A stretch of DNA of 54,642 nt from Clostridiales bacterium (GTDB lineage: Bacteria > Bacillota > Clostridia > Lachnospirales > Lachnospiraceae): positions 1 through 54,642 of the forward strand of contig JAQYAS010000014.1 of NCBI GenBank assembly GCA_029338615.1, given 5' to 3'. Position 1 is the stretch's first letter. Every line of letters begins with the position of its first letter. Position numbers and translations under genes: made by a program. The notes under the pieces were generated by a model. That model was not told the DNA's origin. It was given only the letters and a program-made list of their open reading frames with translations, and ran no database searches. Of this stretch, positions 44,108 through 52,591 are shown in pieces.

Positions 44108-45490
44108 ATGTACAAGATCAACTTTTCAAAGCCAATAAACGTTCATTTCATGGGAATCGGAGGAATCAGCATGAGCGGGCTTGCCGAAATCCTTCTCAAA
44201 GCAGGATTCAAAGTTACCGGTTCTGATATGAAAGCTTCTGAAATCACAGACCAGCTGTCAGATATGGGCGCCCTGATCAATATAGGCCAGTGTGCTTCCA
44301 ATATCACTGACAACATAGATTTAGTTGTCTACACGGCAGCCATACACCCGGACAACGAGGAGTTCAAAGCCGCAGCCGCCAAGAATATACCGATGCTCAC
44401 CAGGGCACAGCTTCTCGGACAGATCATGGAAAATTACAAATACTCCATAGCAGTAAGCGGAACCCACGGCAAGACAACAACAACATCCATGCTGTCTTAC
44501 ATCCTCATTGATGCAGACACCGATCCTACCATATCAGTCGGCGGAATACTCGACAGCATTGGTGGCAATATCCGTGTGGGCAAATCAGAGTATTTTGTTA
44601 CAGAGGCATGCGAATATACCAACAGCTATCATGCTTTTAAGCCATTTATAAGTATTATCCTCAACGTTGATGCAGATCACCTTGATTTCTTCAAGGATAT
44701 AGATGAGATTGCTGAATCATTCCACACATTTGCGACCAAGACACCAAAGGAAGGTCTGGTCATAGTGAACGGAGACATGAAATATTACGACACAGTTGTC
44801 AGAGATCTCGAATGCCGTGTTGTAACATTTGGCAAGGGTACACAAAACAAATACTCTGCCCACAATATACGTTTTGATGATTTTGGTCATCCGACATACA
44901 CTCTTGTAGTAGATGGCCAGGAGATTACAGATATCACTCTTAAGGTGTTCGGCGAGCACAATGTATATAACTCCCTGTCAGCTATAGCCGCTGCTCTTGA
45001 ACTTGGAATATCTGTCGACGTTATCAAACAGGGGCTGTCGGAATGTGTCGGAGCAGAGAGACGTTTCGAGTACAAGGGTACAATACTTGACAACGTGAAG
45101 GTTATGGATGACTACGCACATCATCCTACAGAGATTGCTGCAACACTTAAGGCAGCCAAAAACACCAGTTACAATGAACTGTGGTGTGTATTCCAGCCTC
45201 ACACATATTCCAGAACGTATGCTCTGTTTGATGAGTTCGTAAATGCACTCAAGATGTGTGACCACGTTATTGTTGCCGATATCTACGCAGCCAGAGAGAA
45301 AGACACAGGTCTCGTATCAGCCAGACAGCTTGCTGAGAAGATAGCTGAGACAGGAACTGATGCTTTCTATCTCCCATCATTTGACGATATTGAGAACTAT
45401 CTGTTAAAAAATTGCAAAAAAAATGATTTGTTGATAACTATGGGCGCCGGAAACGTCTATTCTATAGGAAATGACCTGATAAAAAAATAG
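44108..45490 (+). CDS. murC: UDP-N-acetylmuramate--L-alanine ligase
   Basis: Enzyme of 460 residues; adds L-alanine to UDP-MurNAc in peptidoglycan precursor synthesis, in the cytoplasm. The Rossmann-like N-terminus HFMGIGGISMSGLAEILLKA binds the UDP-sugar. The Mur ligase ATP site is SGTHGKTTTTSM at about 118-129. Further family blocks are VTEACEYTNSYHAFKPFIS, ILNVDADHLDFF, AERRFEYKG and DDYAHHPTEI; the MurC-type HHPTEI is diagnostic. It lacks other mur genes beside it and has its own promoter and a strong terminator. Length is normal. Confidence 0.96.
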   Translation: MYKINFSKPINVHFMGIGGISMSGLAEILLKAGFKVTGSDMKASEITDQLSDMGALINIGQCASNITDNIDLVVYTAAIHPDNEEFKAAAAKNIPMLTRAQLLGQIMENYKYSIAVSGTHGKTTTTSMLSYILIDADTDPTISVGGILDSIGGNIRVGKSEYFVTEACEYTNSYHAFKPFISIILNVDADHLDFFKDIDEIAESFHTFATKTPKEGLVIVNGDMKYYDTVVRDLECRVVTFGKGTQNKYSAHNIRFDDFGHPTYTLVVDGQEITDITLKVFGEHNVYNSLSAIAAALELGISVDVIKQGLSECVGAERRFEYKGTILDNVKVMDDYAHHPTEIAATLKAAKNTSYNELWCVFQPHTYSRTYALFDEFVNALKMCDHVIVADIYAAREKDTGLVSARQLAEKIAETGTDAFYLPSFDDIENYLLKNCKKNDLLITMGAGNVYSIGNDLIKK

Positions 45491-45508
45491 TTATCCACAT
45501 TATCCACA
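45491..45508 (+). promoter_or_regulatory. Abutting DnaA-box pair 1
   Basis: Two perfect DnaA boxes TTATCCACA lie end to end at 45491-45499 and 45500-45508, directly after the murC stop. Confidence 0.8.
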
Positions 45509-45541
45509 AAGCCATGTGGGGAAATATCCCCACATGGCTTT
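45508..45541 (+). terminator. murC terminator
   Basis: A perfect 15-bp stem (45508-45522 with 45527-45541), a four-base loop, followed by TTATCTTATT. Confidence 0.9.
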
Positions 45542-45640
45542 TATCTTATTGTTGACATAACTTTTACAAACATTTTACTAAACCTCTGCAAAACTAACAT
45601 TTATAAATTATTGTTATATTATGTCAATTTTTAGTCAACA

Positions 45641-45658
45641 TTATCCACATTATCCACA
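45641..45658 (+). promoter_or_regulatory. Abutting DnaA-box pair 2
   Basis: The same two TTATCCACA boxes end to end at 45641-45649 and 45650-45658, exactly 150 bp after pair 1, and just upstream of the dnaD-like promoter. The stretch between the pairs is A+T-rich. Confidence 0.8.
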
Positions 45659-45694
45659 TCAACACCCTTTTTCCCAACCGACTATATGTTCTAT

Positions 45695-45722
45695 TTGCAA
45701 TCCTCAAAGTTCATGTTATTAT
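45695..45722 (+). promoter_or_regulatory. Candidate promoter of the dnaD-like/dnaC-like operon
   Basis: TTGCAA (45695-45700), a 16-base spacer and TATTAT (45717-45722), about 65 bases before the start codon and 37 bases after DnaA-box pair 2. Confidence 0.5.
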
Positions 45723-45786
45723 ATGTTAGCACGTTGAAAACTCAGTTAACGTGTACCAATTCAGGAATATGAGAAGGAGTTTTTAC

Positions 45787-46992
45787 ATGAGCTACATTAC
45801 TATTACAACAGAAAAAAACGAAACATATTCCTCCATATCAAACTTTTTCATAGACTATTATATGACCTCCGCCAACGGAGAGTTTGTAAAAGTATATCTG
45901 TATCTGGTCAGACTTTTGTCGTCCAGAGAACCTGTATCTGTCGCTGATATTGCTGATCATTTTAATCTTACCGAGAAAGACATCTGCAGAGCCATAAGGT
46001 ACTGGATAAGCCAGGATGTTATGGAGCTCAATTACAATGATAAAAAGGAACTTACCGGCATCACACTGCTGCCTCTCCACGACAGAGGCTATGATTCCGG
46101 AGATAATTCATCTGACGGGCTTTCACTGCTGGATATTGATTATTCAGAAGCACCGTCCAAATCAGAATCAGTACCATCAGACAACGAGCCCGCAAGAGCA
46201 GCATCAGCACCTGCAGCAGCGAAGACCAGGAACAGATCGACATCAAAGAAAGATAATGTAACAAGAGCAGGCAAACCATCTCTGCCGGAGAAGGTTGCAG
46301 TCACCCCTGAGCTCATCAGAAAGAAACAGGAAGACGATGTGCTCTCTGATATAATGTTTGAAACGGAGGCTTATTTTGGCAGGCCTTTATCTATGCCGGA
46401 AACCGAGAGCCTCATTTATATTTACGACCAGCTTGGCTTTTCCCAGGAGCTTATTGAGTATCTCATCGAATATTGCCTCACCATGGGTAAAGCGAGCTTC
46501 AGATACGCAGAGACCGTTGCAATTGCTTGGTTTGAGAAGGGTATAGATACCGTTGCCAAAGCCAAGGATGACAGCAGTGCCTACAATCCATTTTACAGGA
46601 AGGTGTTCAATGAGCTGGGTATCCGAAGGAATAATCCAACAAGCATTGAGACTGCATATATGGATGCATGGACCGGCGAGATGAACTTCTCTGAAGAGTT
46701 GATCCTATTCGCCTGTCAGAAAGCTATCATATCAAAGCCACAGTCAGCCAATTTCGCATATGTTAACGGAATTCTTGAAAACTGGCATAAGAATGGTGTA
46801 AAATCCATCAGGGATGTGGAACAACTCGATCAGGAATTTATGAAGCGTAAGTCAGACAACGCATCCAGGGTTCAGGCAGGCAGCAACCCTAACGGTTTTG
46901 CAGGATTCAAGCAGACAGACATGTCAGATCAACTTGACAAACTAGAACAGATGCTTGCCGATGAACTTAATCTTAATAAGAAGACAAGCTAA
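45787..46992 (+). CDS. DnaD-domain replication initiation protein
   Basis: Protein of 401 residues. A winged-helix N-terminal domain (SSREPVSVADIADHFNLTEK, DICRAIRYWISQDVMEL) is followed by a Ser/Ala/Lys-rich linker. Two DnaD-type domains follow: FETEAYFGRPLSMPETESLI then YIYDQLGFSQELIEYLIEYC, and later FYRKVFNELGIRRNNPTSIE up to NFAYVNGILENWHKNGV. In Firmicutes such DnaD/DnaB proteins help load the replicative helicase at the origin or at stalled forks. The ATG at 45787 has AAGGAG ten bases upstream; the frame is open further up without a site. It lies 51 bases before a helicase-loader ATPase gene, forming one operon. Confidence 0.87.
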   Translation: MSYITITTEKNETYSSISNFFIDYYMTSANGEFVKVYLYLVRLLSSREPVSVADIADHFNLTEKDICRAIRYWISQDVMELNYNDKKELTGITLLPLHDRGYDSGDNSSDGLSLLDIDYSEAPSKSESVPSDNEPARAASAPAAAKTRNRSTSKKDNVTRAGKPSLPEKVAVTPELIRKKQEDDVLSDIMFETEAYFGRPLSMPETESLIYIYDQLGFSQELIEYLIEYCLTMGKASFRYAETVAIAWFEKGIDTVAKAKDDSSAYNPFYRKVFNELGIRRNNPTSIETAYMDAWTGEMNFSEELILFACQKAIISKPQSANFAYVNGILENWHKNGVKSIRDVEQLDQEFMKRKSDNASRVQAGSNPNGFAGFKQTDMSDQLDKLEQMLADELNLNKKTS

Positions 46993-47043
46993 CAGGTAAT
47001 AATACACTGTAAATCGGTGCTGTAATATCAGGTGCATACATAT

Positions 47044-48063
47044 ATGAAGAATATCAATTATGATGATATATTATCCCAGCTTTGCAGAACAAGACAGGAC
47101 AATATACGCATCCAGGACAACAGAAAAGCAGAAGTATATACCAGACTTCCACGGGTAAAGGATATTGATGATACAATTGCGCATTTATCCATACAGGCCT
47201 CAAGAGCACGTATCAGGAAACAGCCTGTCAATGAACAGGAGCTAGCTGCAGAACAGTCATCCCTCAGGCAGGAAAAATATGAACTGCTTACATCGGCCGG
47301 CTATCCGGAAGATTACCTGGCACCTGTATACAATTGTCCTTACTGCCACGATACCGGGTATGTGGACAATAAACCGTGTTCATGCCTCAAACAAATGGTT
47401 ATAAGCCAGTTATATCAGCAGTCAACCATTGAGAAGGTACTTGAGGTTGAGAATTTCGACAGTTTCAACATCGACTACTACAGAGACGAACCTGTCAATG
47501 GCTACAACTACACACCATATCAGAATATGAAGAGCATATTGCATGCAGCCAAAGAATTTACTTATAATTTCCAATCAAAGCGCCCTGGTGTTTTATTGTA
47601 CGGTGAAACAGGAACAGGCAAGACTTTCCTGACAAATTGTATCGCTAAGGCTCTTTTAGATGATGGATATACAGTTTTATACTTGTCTGCAATAAATTTA
47701 TTTGATAATATCTTACAGGACATTATAATAAATGGTGGTCATGAACCACATCAGAAGATGTTGTATGACTACATATATAACTGTGATTTTCTTATAATTG
47801 ATGATCTGGGCACCGAGTACACAAACTCTTTTGTCCTTTCTCAATTATTTGAGATAATAAATACGAGAACTATCAAGGGACAGTCAACCCTGATTTCGAC
47901 CAACCTCGATCTTCAGGATTTCAAAAAAAGGTACACAGAACGTATCATGTCGAGAATTGTAGATAGTTATCGGATATTCAATCTCTACGGAGATAACATC
48001 CGCTATGTCAAAAGAATGCGAGGCATAGCGCATACAAAACAATCTAACTCAAGTACAGATTAG
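47044..48063 (+). CDS. DnaC/DnaI-like helicase-loader ATPase
   Basis: AAA+ ATPase of 339 residues that loads the replicative helicase. The N-terminal part holds a zinc-binding Cys set (NCPYCHDTGYVDNKPCSCLK, Cys at about 98, 101, 112 and 114). The ATPase core has Walker A YGETGTGKT (about 186-194), Walker B FLIIDDLGTEYTNSF, sensor 1 TLISTNLDL and an arginine-finger region RIMSRIVDSYRIFNLYGDNI. The ATG at 47044 has CAGGTG eight bases upstream. It follows the DnaD-like gene and is followed after 12 bases by prs. Confidence 0.9.
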   Translation: MKNINYDDILSQLCRTRQDNIRIQDNRKAEVYTRLPRVKDIDDTIAHLSIQASRARIRKQPVNEQELAAEQSSLRQEKYELLTSAGYPEDYLAPVYNCPYCHDTGYVDNKPCSCLKQMVISQLYQQSTIEKVLEVENFDSFNIDYYRDEPVNGYNYTPYQNMKSILHAAKEFTYNFQSKRPGVLLYGETGTGKTFLTNCIAKALLDDGYTVLYLSAINLFDNILQDIIINGGHEPHQKMLYDYIYNCDFLIIDDLGTEYTNSFVLSQLFEIINTRTIKGQSTLISTNLDLQDFKKRYTERIMSRIVDSYRIFNLYGDNIRYVKRMRGIAHTKQSNSSTD

Positions 48064-48075
48064 GAGGATTTTATT

Positions 48076-49275
48076 ATGCCAGACGATAGCAAGTTGGAAA
48101 CAATCCCTGTAGGAAGCTTAGGAATCATAGCACACAAAAGCATTGTGCCTCTCGGAGAGAAAGTTGATTCCTATATCGTTAAATGGAGAAAGAACCGTCA
48201 GAATGAGAACAAATCAAGTATCGTGTTCCACGGTTATGAAAAGGACTCTTACCTCATCAAGGCAGACTGCCCTAGATTTGGTTCAGGTGAGGCAAAAGGT
48301 ATTGTCAACGAGTCAGTCCGCGGTAAAGATATATATATCATGCTTGATGTAGGAAACTACAGCTGCACATATACTATGGGAGGCCAGGTTCAGAGAATGT
48401 CTCCTGATGATCACTATGCAGATCTGAAGAGAATCATCTCTGCTATGACAGACAAGCCTAGAAAGATCACAGTTATCATGCCTTTCCTGTATGAAAGCCG
48501 TCAGCACAAGAGATCAGGACGCGAGTCTCTTGACTGTGCAGTTATGCTTCAGGAACTCCAGCAGTACGGTGTTGACAACATTGTTACATTTGATGCGCAT
48601 GATCCTCGTGTTGTAAATGCTATTCCAAAGAGCGGATTTGAGAATGTAAAACCTACCTATCAGTTTGTAAAGGCACTTCTTAGATCAACTCCTGATCTTG
48701 AGATAAATAACAACCATATGATGGTCATATCCCCTGATGAGGGTGCTATGCACAGAGCAATCTACTTTGCAAACCTTCTTGGCGTAGATGTTGGCATGTT
48801 CTATAAGAGAAGAGATTATTCAAGAGTTGTGGACGGACGTAACCCTATCGTTGCCCATGAGTTTCTTGGAGATTCAGTAGAGGGTAAAGATGTCATCATT
48901 ATCGATGATATGATAGCATCCGGTGAGAGTATGATCGATGTTGCAAAGCAGCTCAAGGCAAGAAAGGCCAAGAGAGTGTATGCTCTTGCTACATTTGGTC
49001 TCTTTACAAAGGGACTTGAGGTATTTGACAAGTGCCACGAAGAAGGTCTCATTGAAAAGGTTATCACAACTAACCTGACATATCAGCTTCCTGAGCTTGC
49101 AGATCGTGACTGGTATGTGTCAGCCGACATGAGCAAATATATCGCACTAATCATTGATCACCTGAATCACGATGCTTCCCTCAGCGATCTACTTGATCCA
49201 TCAGAGAGAATCAGTGCAAGAATTGCAGAGTACAAAGTAAAGCACACTATTTCTGATAACTACGAGATGTTGTAA
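48076..49275 (+). CDS. prs: Ribose-phosphate pyrophosphokinase
   Basis: Enzyme of 399 residues that makes PRPP from ribose 5-phosphate and ATP, for nucleotide, histidine and tryptophan synthesis. It is ~80 residues longer than the classic enzyme, the extra sequence being mainly N-terminal. Seen are the flexible-loop-like segment ITVIMPFLYESRQHKRSGRE, VTFDAHDPRVVNAIP, the pyrophosphate-side segment VISPDEGAMHRAIYFANLLG, and the PRPP-binding loop DVIIIDDMIASGESMIDVAK. AGGAGG lies nine bases before the ATG. It shares a strand and a 12-base gap with the helicase-loader gene, so it is the last gene of that operon; a bidirectional terminator follows. Confidence 0.93.
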   Translation: MPDDSKLETIPVGSLGIIAHKSIVPLGEKVDSYIVKWRKNRQNENKSSIVFHGYEKDSYLIKADCPRFGSGEAKGIVNESVRGKDIYIMLDVGNYSCTYTMGGQVQRMSPDDHYADLKRIISAMTDKPRKITVIMPFLYESRQHKRSGRESLDCAVMLQELQQYGVDNIVTFDAHDPRVVNAIPKSGFENVKPTYQFVKALLRSTPDLEINNNHMMVISPDEGAMHRAIYFANLLGVDVGMFYKRRDYSRVVDGRNPIVAHEFLGDSVEGKDVIIIDDMIASGESMIDVAKQLKARKAKRVYALATFGLFTKGLEVFDKCHEEGLIEKVITTNLTYQLPELADRDWYVSADMSKYIALIIDHLNHDASLSDLLDPSERISARIAEYKVKHTISDNYEML

Positions 49276-49300
49276 GACATTCAGTTCTTAATTGAAATAT

Positions 49301-49355
49301 AAAAAAAGCGCAGTATATATGGATGTATCTGTCATCCACACGTACTGCGTTTTTT
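49301..49355. terminator. Bidirectional terminator between prs and the sbcC-like gene
   Basis: AAAAAAA-CGCAGTA pairs with TACTGCG-TTTTTT (one bulged G), with an inner GGATG/CATCC stem. The T-run on each strand serves both converging genes. Confidence 0.88.
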
Positions 49356-49360
49356 GTTAT

Positions 49361-51061
49361 CTATAACCTTACGATATTGCACATAATATTAGCATCTGTT
49401 AACTTTTGTACCATATTCTCATCCGATGTAAGGATGATCGTCTGTTCTGCCCCCGTCTTACTGATAGCCTTGAGTATATCCTCTGACTGCATGCCTTCTT
49501 TCAGGTTGATGGCATCATCAATTACCAGTGGCATTTTCTCCTTATTCATGATAGATGCAACCGCCAGTCTGACAGCAAGATAGACCTGATTCACAACTTC
49601 TTTCCCAAGAAACTCTATTCTGAAGAAGTGATCATCCTTTCTGACCGAGACATGCATCATGTCATCAAGCTTTATCTCCTGATATGCGCCTCCCGATAAC
49701 AGGTTCAGCATATCTGATATCCTGGCAGTGATATCCTGAAATTGAGATCCCAGTTCATCTGATATTTTGTTGATAAGAGATATTGCCCTGTCAATGGATT
49801 TCTTCTCTGTCTCAAGCGCATCATAATCCACAAATATCGCATCTCTCTTCTCTTTCAGTTCACGATATGCATCTCTCTTCTCTATAGCATCATGTTCCTG
49901 GAATTTGAACATATCAAGCTTTCTGTCATGTTCCTCCTGAAATACTCTGTCTATCTCCACACGAACAGTTCTCGATTCCGTGGCTCTTCCCATCTCATAA
50001 ATTGTACGTTGGTATTCTTCCTCGGACGGGAGCTTATCCCCATCAAAAGTTCCTTTTCGAAACAGGCCATCGATTATAGTTATGGCCACAAATGCAATTG
50101 TACATATAGTGAACAACTGCTGTATAGACTTCTGGAATCCCACCAGATGAACTATGAGCATGATTACCGCAACGACTAATATTCCGGTTCCCATAATAAC
50201 AAATATATTGTCTGTTATCTTTTTCTTCTTTTTCTCTTTCTCGGCTTCCTTCACATCATCCTGGTCATCTATAGCCTCTACTTCCAGAAAAATACGGCTT
50301 CTTTCCCTGTCCTCATCCTCATCGGGAATCTCCGCATCCTTCTCATTCACCAGCTGTCTGGCCTCTCTCTTAAGTCTGGCAATCTCCATATTATATGAGT
50401 CAAGCTCATCTCTTCTTGCCTTTCTTATATCTTCAAGCTCCTTATCAACATCACCAAGCTCATCCATCTGGGCTTCCAATTCCTCTATCTGCATGAGATA
50501 CTTCTGGTTGTCATATTTCTTTCGCTCATTTTCCAGATATGCTATCGCATCAGCTTTATTGATACGGCTTGATCCTGATTCTTTCATATTTCGGAGATAT
50601 TTCTCCATGGATTCTGAGACATGTACGTCATCTTCACCCATATAAGAGACTTCATCAATGTTCATAGCATCAATAAACGTCCTCTTATCCATGTTATAGA
50701 GTACTCCCCTGAACGAATTCTTCGCCTTAAGTCGTTCTTCCTTGCCACTTTCAATATCTGTCAGTGATGCCCCATCTGTAGACATAAGGAAATTTCTTTC
50801 CATAAGATGAGTCTTTCCTCCCAGAGTAACCTGAACCTTTCCAGAATATCCATTTAGACCATTTGGCTTTCTTTGATCATATCCGCCAGAACTGTTTCTT
50901 TTGGTCTTATCCATGCCAAAGAACATACCAGTTATAAAATCTTTTATGGTAGTTTTACCTGATTCCTCCGCTCCATATACGACATTCAGCCCCTGCTCAA
51001 GTTTAATCTCTCTATTATTGAATTTGCCAAATTCCTTCAAAAACAGTTTATTAATATACAT
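49361..51061 (-). CDS. SbcC/Rad50-like ATPase with central membrane segments (YhaN-like)
   Basis: Protein of 566 residues. The N-terminal ATPase half has Walker A YGAEESGKTTI at 29-39 and the Rad50-like opening FLKEFGKFNNREIKLEQGLN. A coiled coil spans about 175-260 and again about 350-440. Between them are two hydrophobic segments at about 286-309 (IFVIMGTGILVVAVIMLIVH) and 316-333, so the coil is tied to the membrane. The C-terminal half has the Q/signature region LLSGGAYQEIKL and a Walker B VIDDAINL, with Ala where the catalytic acidic residue is expected. It starts one base inside the stop of the nuclease-like partner. SbcC-type proteins process DNA ends; the membrane anchoring recalls B. 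subtilis YhaN. Confidence 0.85.
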   Translation of the reverse strand: MYINKLFLKEFGKFNNREIKLEQGLNVVYGAEESGKTTIKDFITGMFFGMDKTKRNSSGGYDQRKPNGLNGYSGKVQVTLGGKTHLMERNFLMSTDGASLTDIESGKEERLKAKNSFRGVLYNMDKRTFIDAMNIDEVSYMGEDDVHVSESMEKYLRNMKESGSSRINKADAIAYLENERKKYDNQKYLMQIEELEAQMDELGDVDKELEDIRKARRDELDSYNMEIARLKREARQLVNEKDAEIPDEDEDRERSRIFLEVEAIDDQDDVKEAEKEKKKKKITDNIFVIMGTGILVVAVIMLIVHLVGFQKSIQQLFTICTIAFVAITIIDGLFRKGTFDGDKLPSEEEYQRTIYEMGRATESRTVRVEIDRVFQEEHDRKLDMFKFQEHDAIEKRDAYRELKEKRDAIFVDYDALETEKKSIDRAISLINKISDELGSQFQDITARISDMLNLLSGGAYQEIKLDDMMHVSVRKDDHFFRIEFLGKEVVNQVYLAVRLAVASIMNKEKMPLVIDDAINLKEGMQSEDILKAISKTGAEQTIILTSDENMVQKLTDANIMCNIVRL

Positions 51062-52113
51062 TATTTCTCTCCAGTTGCTATTATAGCCTCCAGTCCATAC
51101 TCGAGGGCTTTCCTGCCTGTCTCGTCAGCATCACCAGTGAGATCACTGATAAATCTGCCAAGAATATTATGCTCATTATCCCTGACCAGACTGGCTGTAT
51201 CGTAATCAAACATCGTATTGTCAACTACTTCATATATCTTGTAATCCTCAGGCAATTTATCAAACTGAGGTTTGACACCTCTTCCCTTCTGGCCCTTAAG
51301 GATCACTTTGTATATATTCTCACAGCCCATCTTATCTATCTGATTTCTGATGGCGGTTTCAATCTGTCTGTCAGTATACTCAGGTTTGACCTCCAGTCCC
51401 AGATTGATATAACTTCTGAGCGCTGCAGGCTCCCATTTTATACGGGTTTCTCCATCAATTATCTGTCCGTATATATAGCCATGTCTTCCTGTATCCGTAT
51501 GAGACACAGGTTCTGGCGATCCTGGATATGCCATCCTGTTCTTAACCATATGCTTAGGTTTTCTCAGACATCCCAAAGCCACATAATCAAACCCGGATCC
51601 GGCCAATTCCTTAAAGTCAAATGCTCCGTGTCTGGAATCACCACCATATAGCAGCAATACATTTGTCGCATTCTCCCTCTGAGGGCCTATACCACTGGCA
51701 AAATTATCTGTGTACTCCGTCTGATCATAACTAAATCCTGTAACACATGTGTTGATATCATCAAAATATACATTGCTGAATTCTCCAGCAGGAAGAATAA
51801 CTGTATTTGATCTGAATTCGTAATTCTCCACCGGTGAATCTTTCTCTATATGGTCACTGCTTCCTGCAATTATGACCGTTCTTGTAACAGACAATTCAGC
51901 GAGCCTGTTGTCCAATCTGACAAGTTCCTGAACAGTTGGTGTATTGTGAAACAGATCACCTGCTACCAACAACAGGTCAACTTTGCGCTCCTCCGCCGTG
52001 TCTAATATTTTGTCAAATGTCTGCTCTATCTCCTGTGCACGGACACTGCTCCATGCCTTACCTTTATCCGGAACAATTCCAAGGTGCACATCCGATATAT
52101 GAATAAATCTCAT
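51061..52113 (-). CDS. SbcD/Mre11-like metallophosphoesterase with degenerate active site
   Basis: Protein of 350 residues in the Mre11/SbcD/YhaO fold, partner of the following SbcC-like gene (one-base overlap). Motif I FIHISDVHLG (Asp8, His10) and motif II LLVAGDLFHNT (Asp53) are intact. Motif III, normally GNHD, is GSSD at 84-87. The LxHG motif is LLYG (Tyr156 for His), and the GHxH motif is GCLR at 181-184. So four or more of the metal or catalytic ligands are replaced, and nuclease activity is doubtful; it may be a structural partner. The ATG at 52111-52113 was kept because the conserved motif begins at residue 3. Confidence 0.88.
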   Translation of the reverse strand: MRFIHISDVHLGIVPDKGKAWSSVRAQEIEQTFDKILDTAEERKVDLLLVAGDLFHNTPTVQELVRLDNRLAELSVTRTVIIAGSSDHIEKDSPVENYEFRSNTVILPAGEFSNVYFDDINTCVTGFSYDQTEYTDNFASGIGPQRENATNVLLLYGGDSRHGAFDFKELAGSGFDYVALGCLRKPKHMVKNRMAYPGSPEPVSHTDTGRHGYIYGQIIDGETRIKWEPAALRSYINLGLEVKPEYTDRQIETAIRNQIDKMGCENIYKVILKGQKGRGVKPQFDKLPEDYKIYEVVDNTMFDYDTASLVRDNEHNILGRFISDLTGDADETGRKALEYGLEAIIATGEK

Positions 52114-52237
52114 GTCGTTCCCTCTAATTTGTTGTTAACTCTAATCGTTTCCGACTGTATATATGTTACAATCATCAAAAGTTTACCCCAAATCAAAGAA
52201 AATTACAACATACGAGGCATTAAATCTTTGTGTAACA

Positions 52238-52492
52238 TCACTTATTTCTGTGCAGATATTTCTCCCGGGTCGCAAGCCCTCCCCTTATATGTCTCTCGGC
52301 TTTATTTGCATCCAGCACAACCCTCGTCTGTGCTGCAAGCATTGGATTAACTCTTATAAGACGTTCTGTTATATCCTTATGTACCGTGCTTTTGCTGACT
52401 CCAAATTTTCTTGCAGTCTGTCTGACCGTTGCCCCACTGTTAACTATGTACATTCCTATCTCTTCAGCCCGCTCCTCAATATAATCTCTCAT
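52238..52492 (-). CDS. spoIIID: Sporulation regulator SpoIIID
   Basis: DNA-binding protein of 84 residues that acts in the mother cell during sporulation. The match to the family is strong: MRDYIEERAEEIGMYIVNSG, then VRQTARKFGVSKSTVHKDIT (helix-turn-helix), ERLIRVNPMLAAQ and ERHIRGGLATREKYL. The ATG at 52490-52492 matches the known N-terminus; an upstream in-frame ATG at 52546 would place an inverted repeat in the coding region. The ribosome site is weak (GGGG close to the ATG). It supports a spore-forming organism. Confidence 0.93.
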   Translation of the reverse strand: MRDYIEERAEEIGMYIVNSGATVRQTARKFGVSKSTVHKDITERLIRVNPMLAAQTRVVLDANKAERHIRGGLATREKYLHRNK

Positions 52493-52501
52493 AACCCCAA
52501 A

Positions 52502-52539
52502 TACCCTGCATAGTTTGTCTTTACAATCTATGCAGGGTA
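52502..52539. repeat. Perfect 12-bp inverted repeat upstream of spoIIID
   Basis: TACCCTGCATAG (52502-52513) and its exact complement (52528-52539) lie nine bases upstream of the spoIIID ATG, with a 14-base loop. In the spoIIID mRNA it would form a stem next to the ribosome site; as an upstream signal it could end read-through from the kinase gene. No T-run follows. Confidence 0.6.
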
Positions 52540-52591
52540 CCGCCATGCTATGAGTGGGGACGTTCCTTTTGTCACGAGGAGTGTTCCTCTG

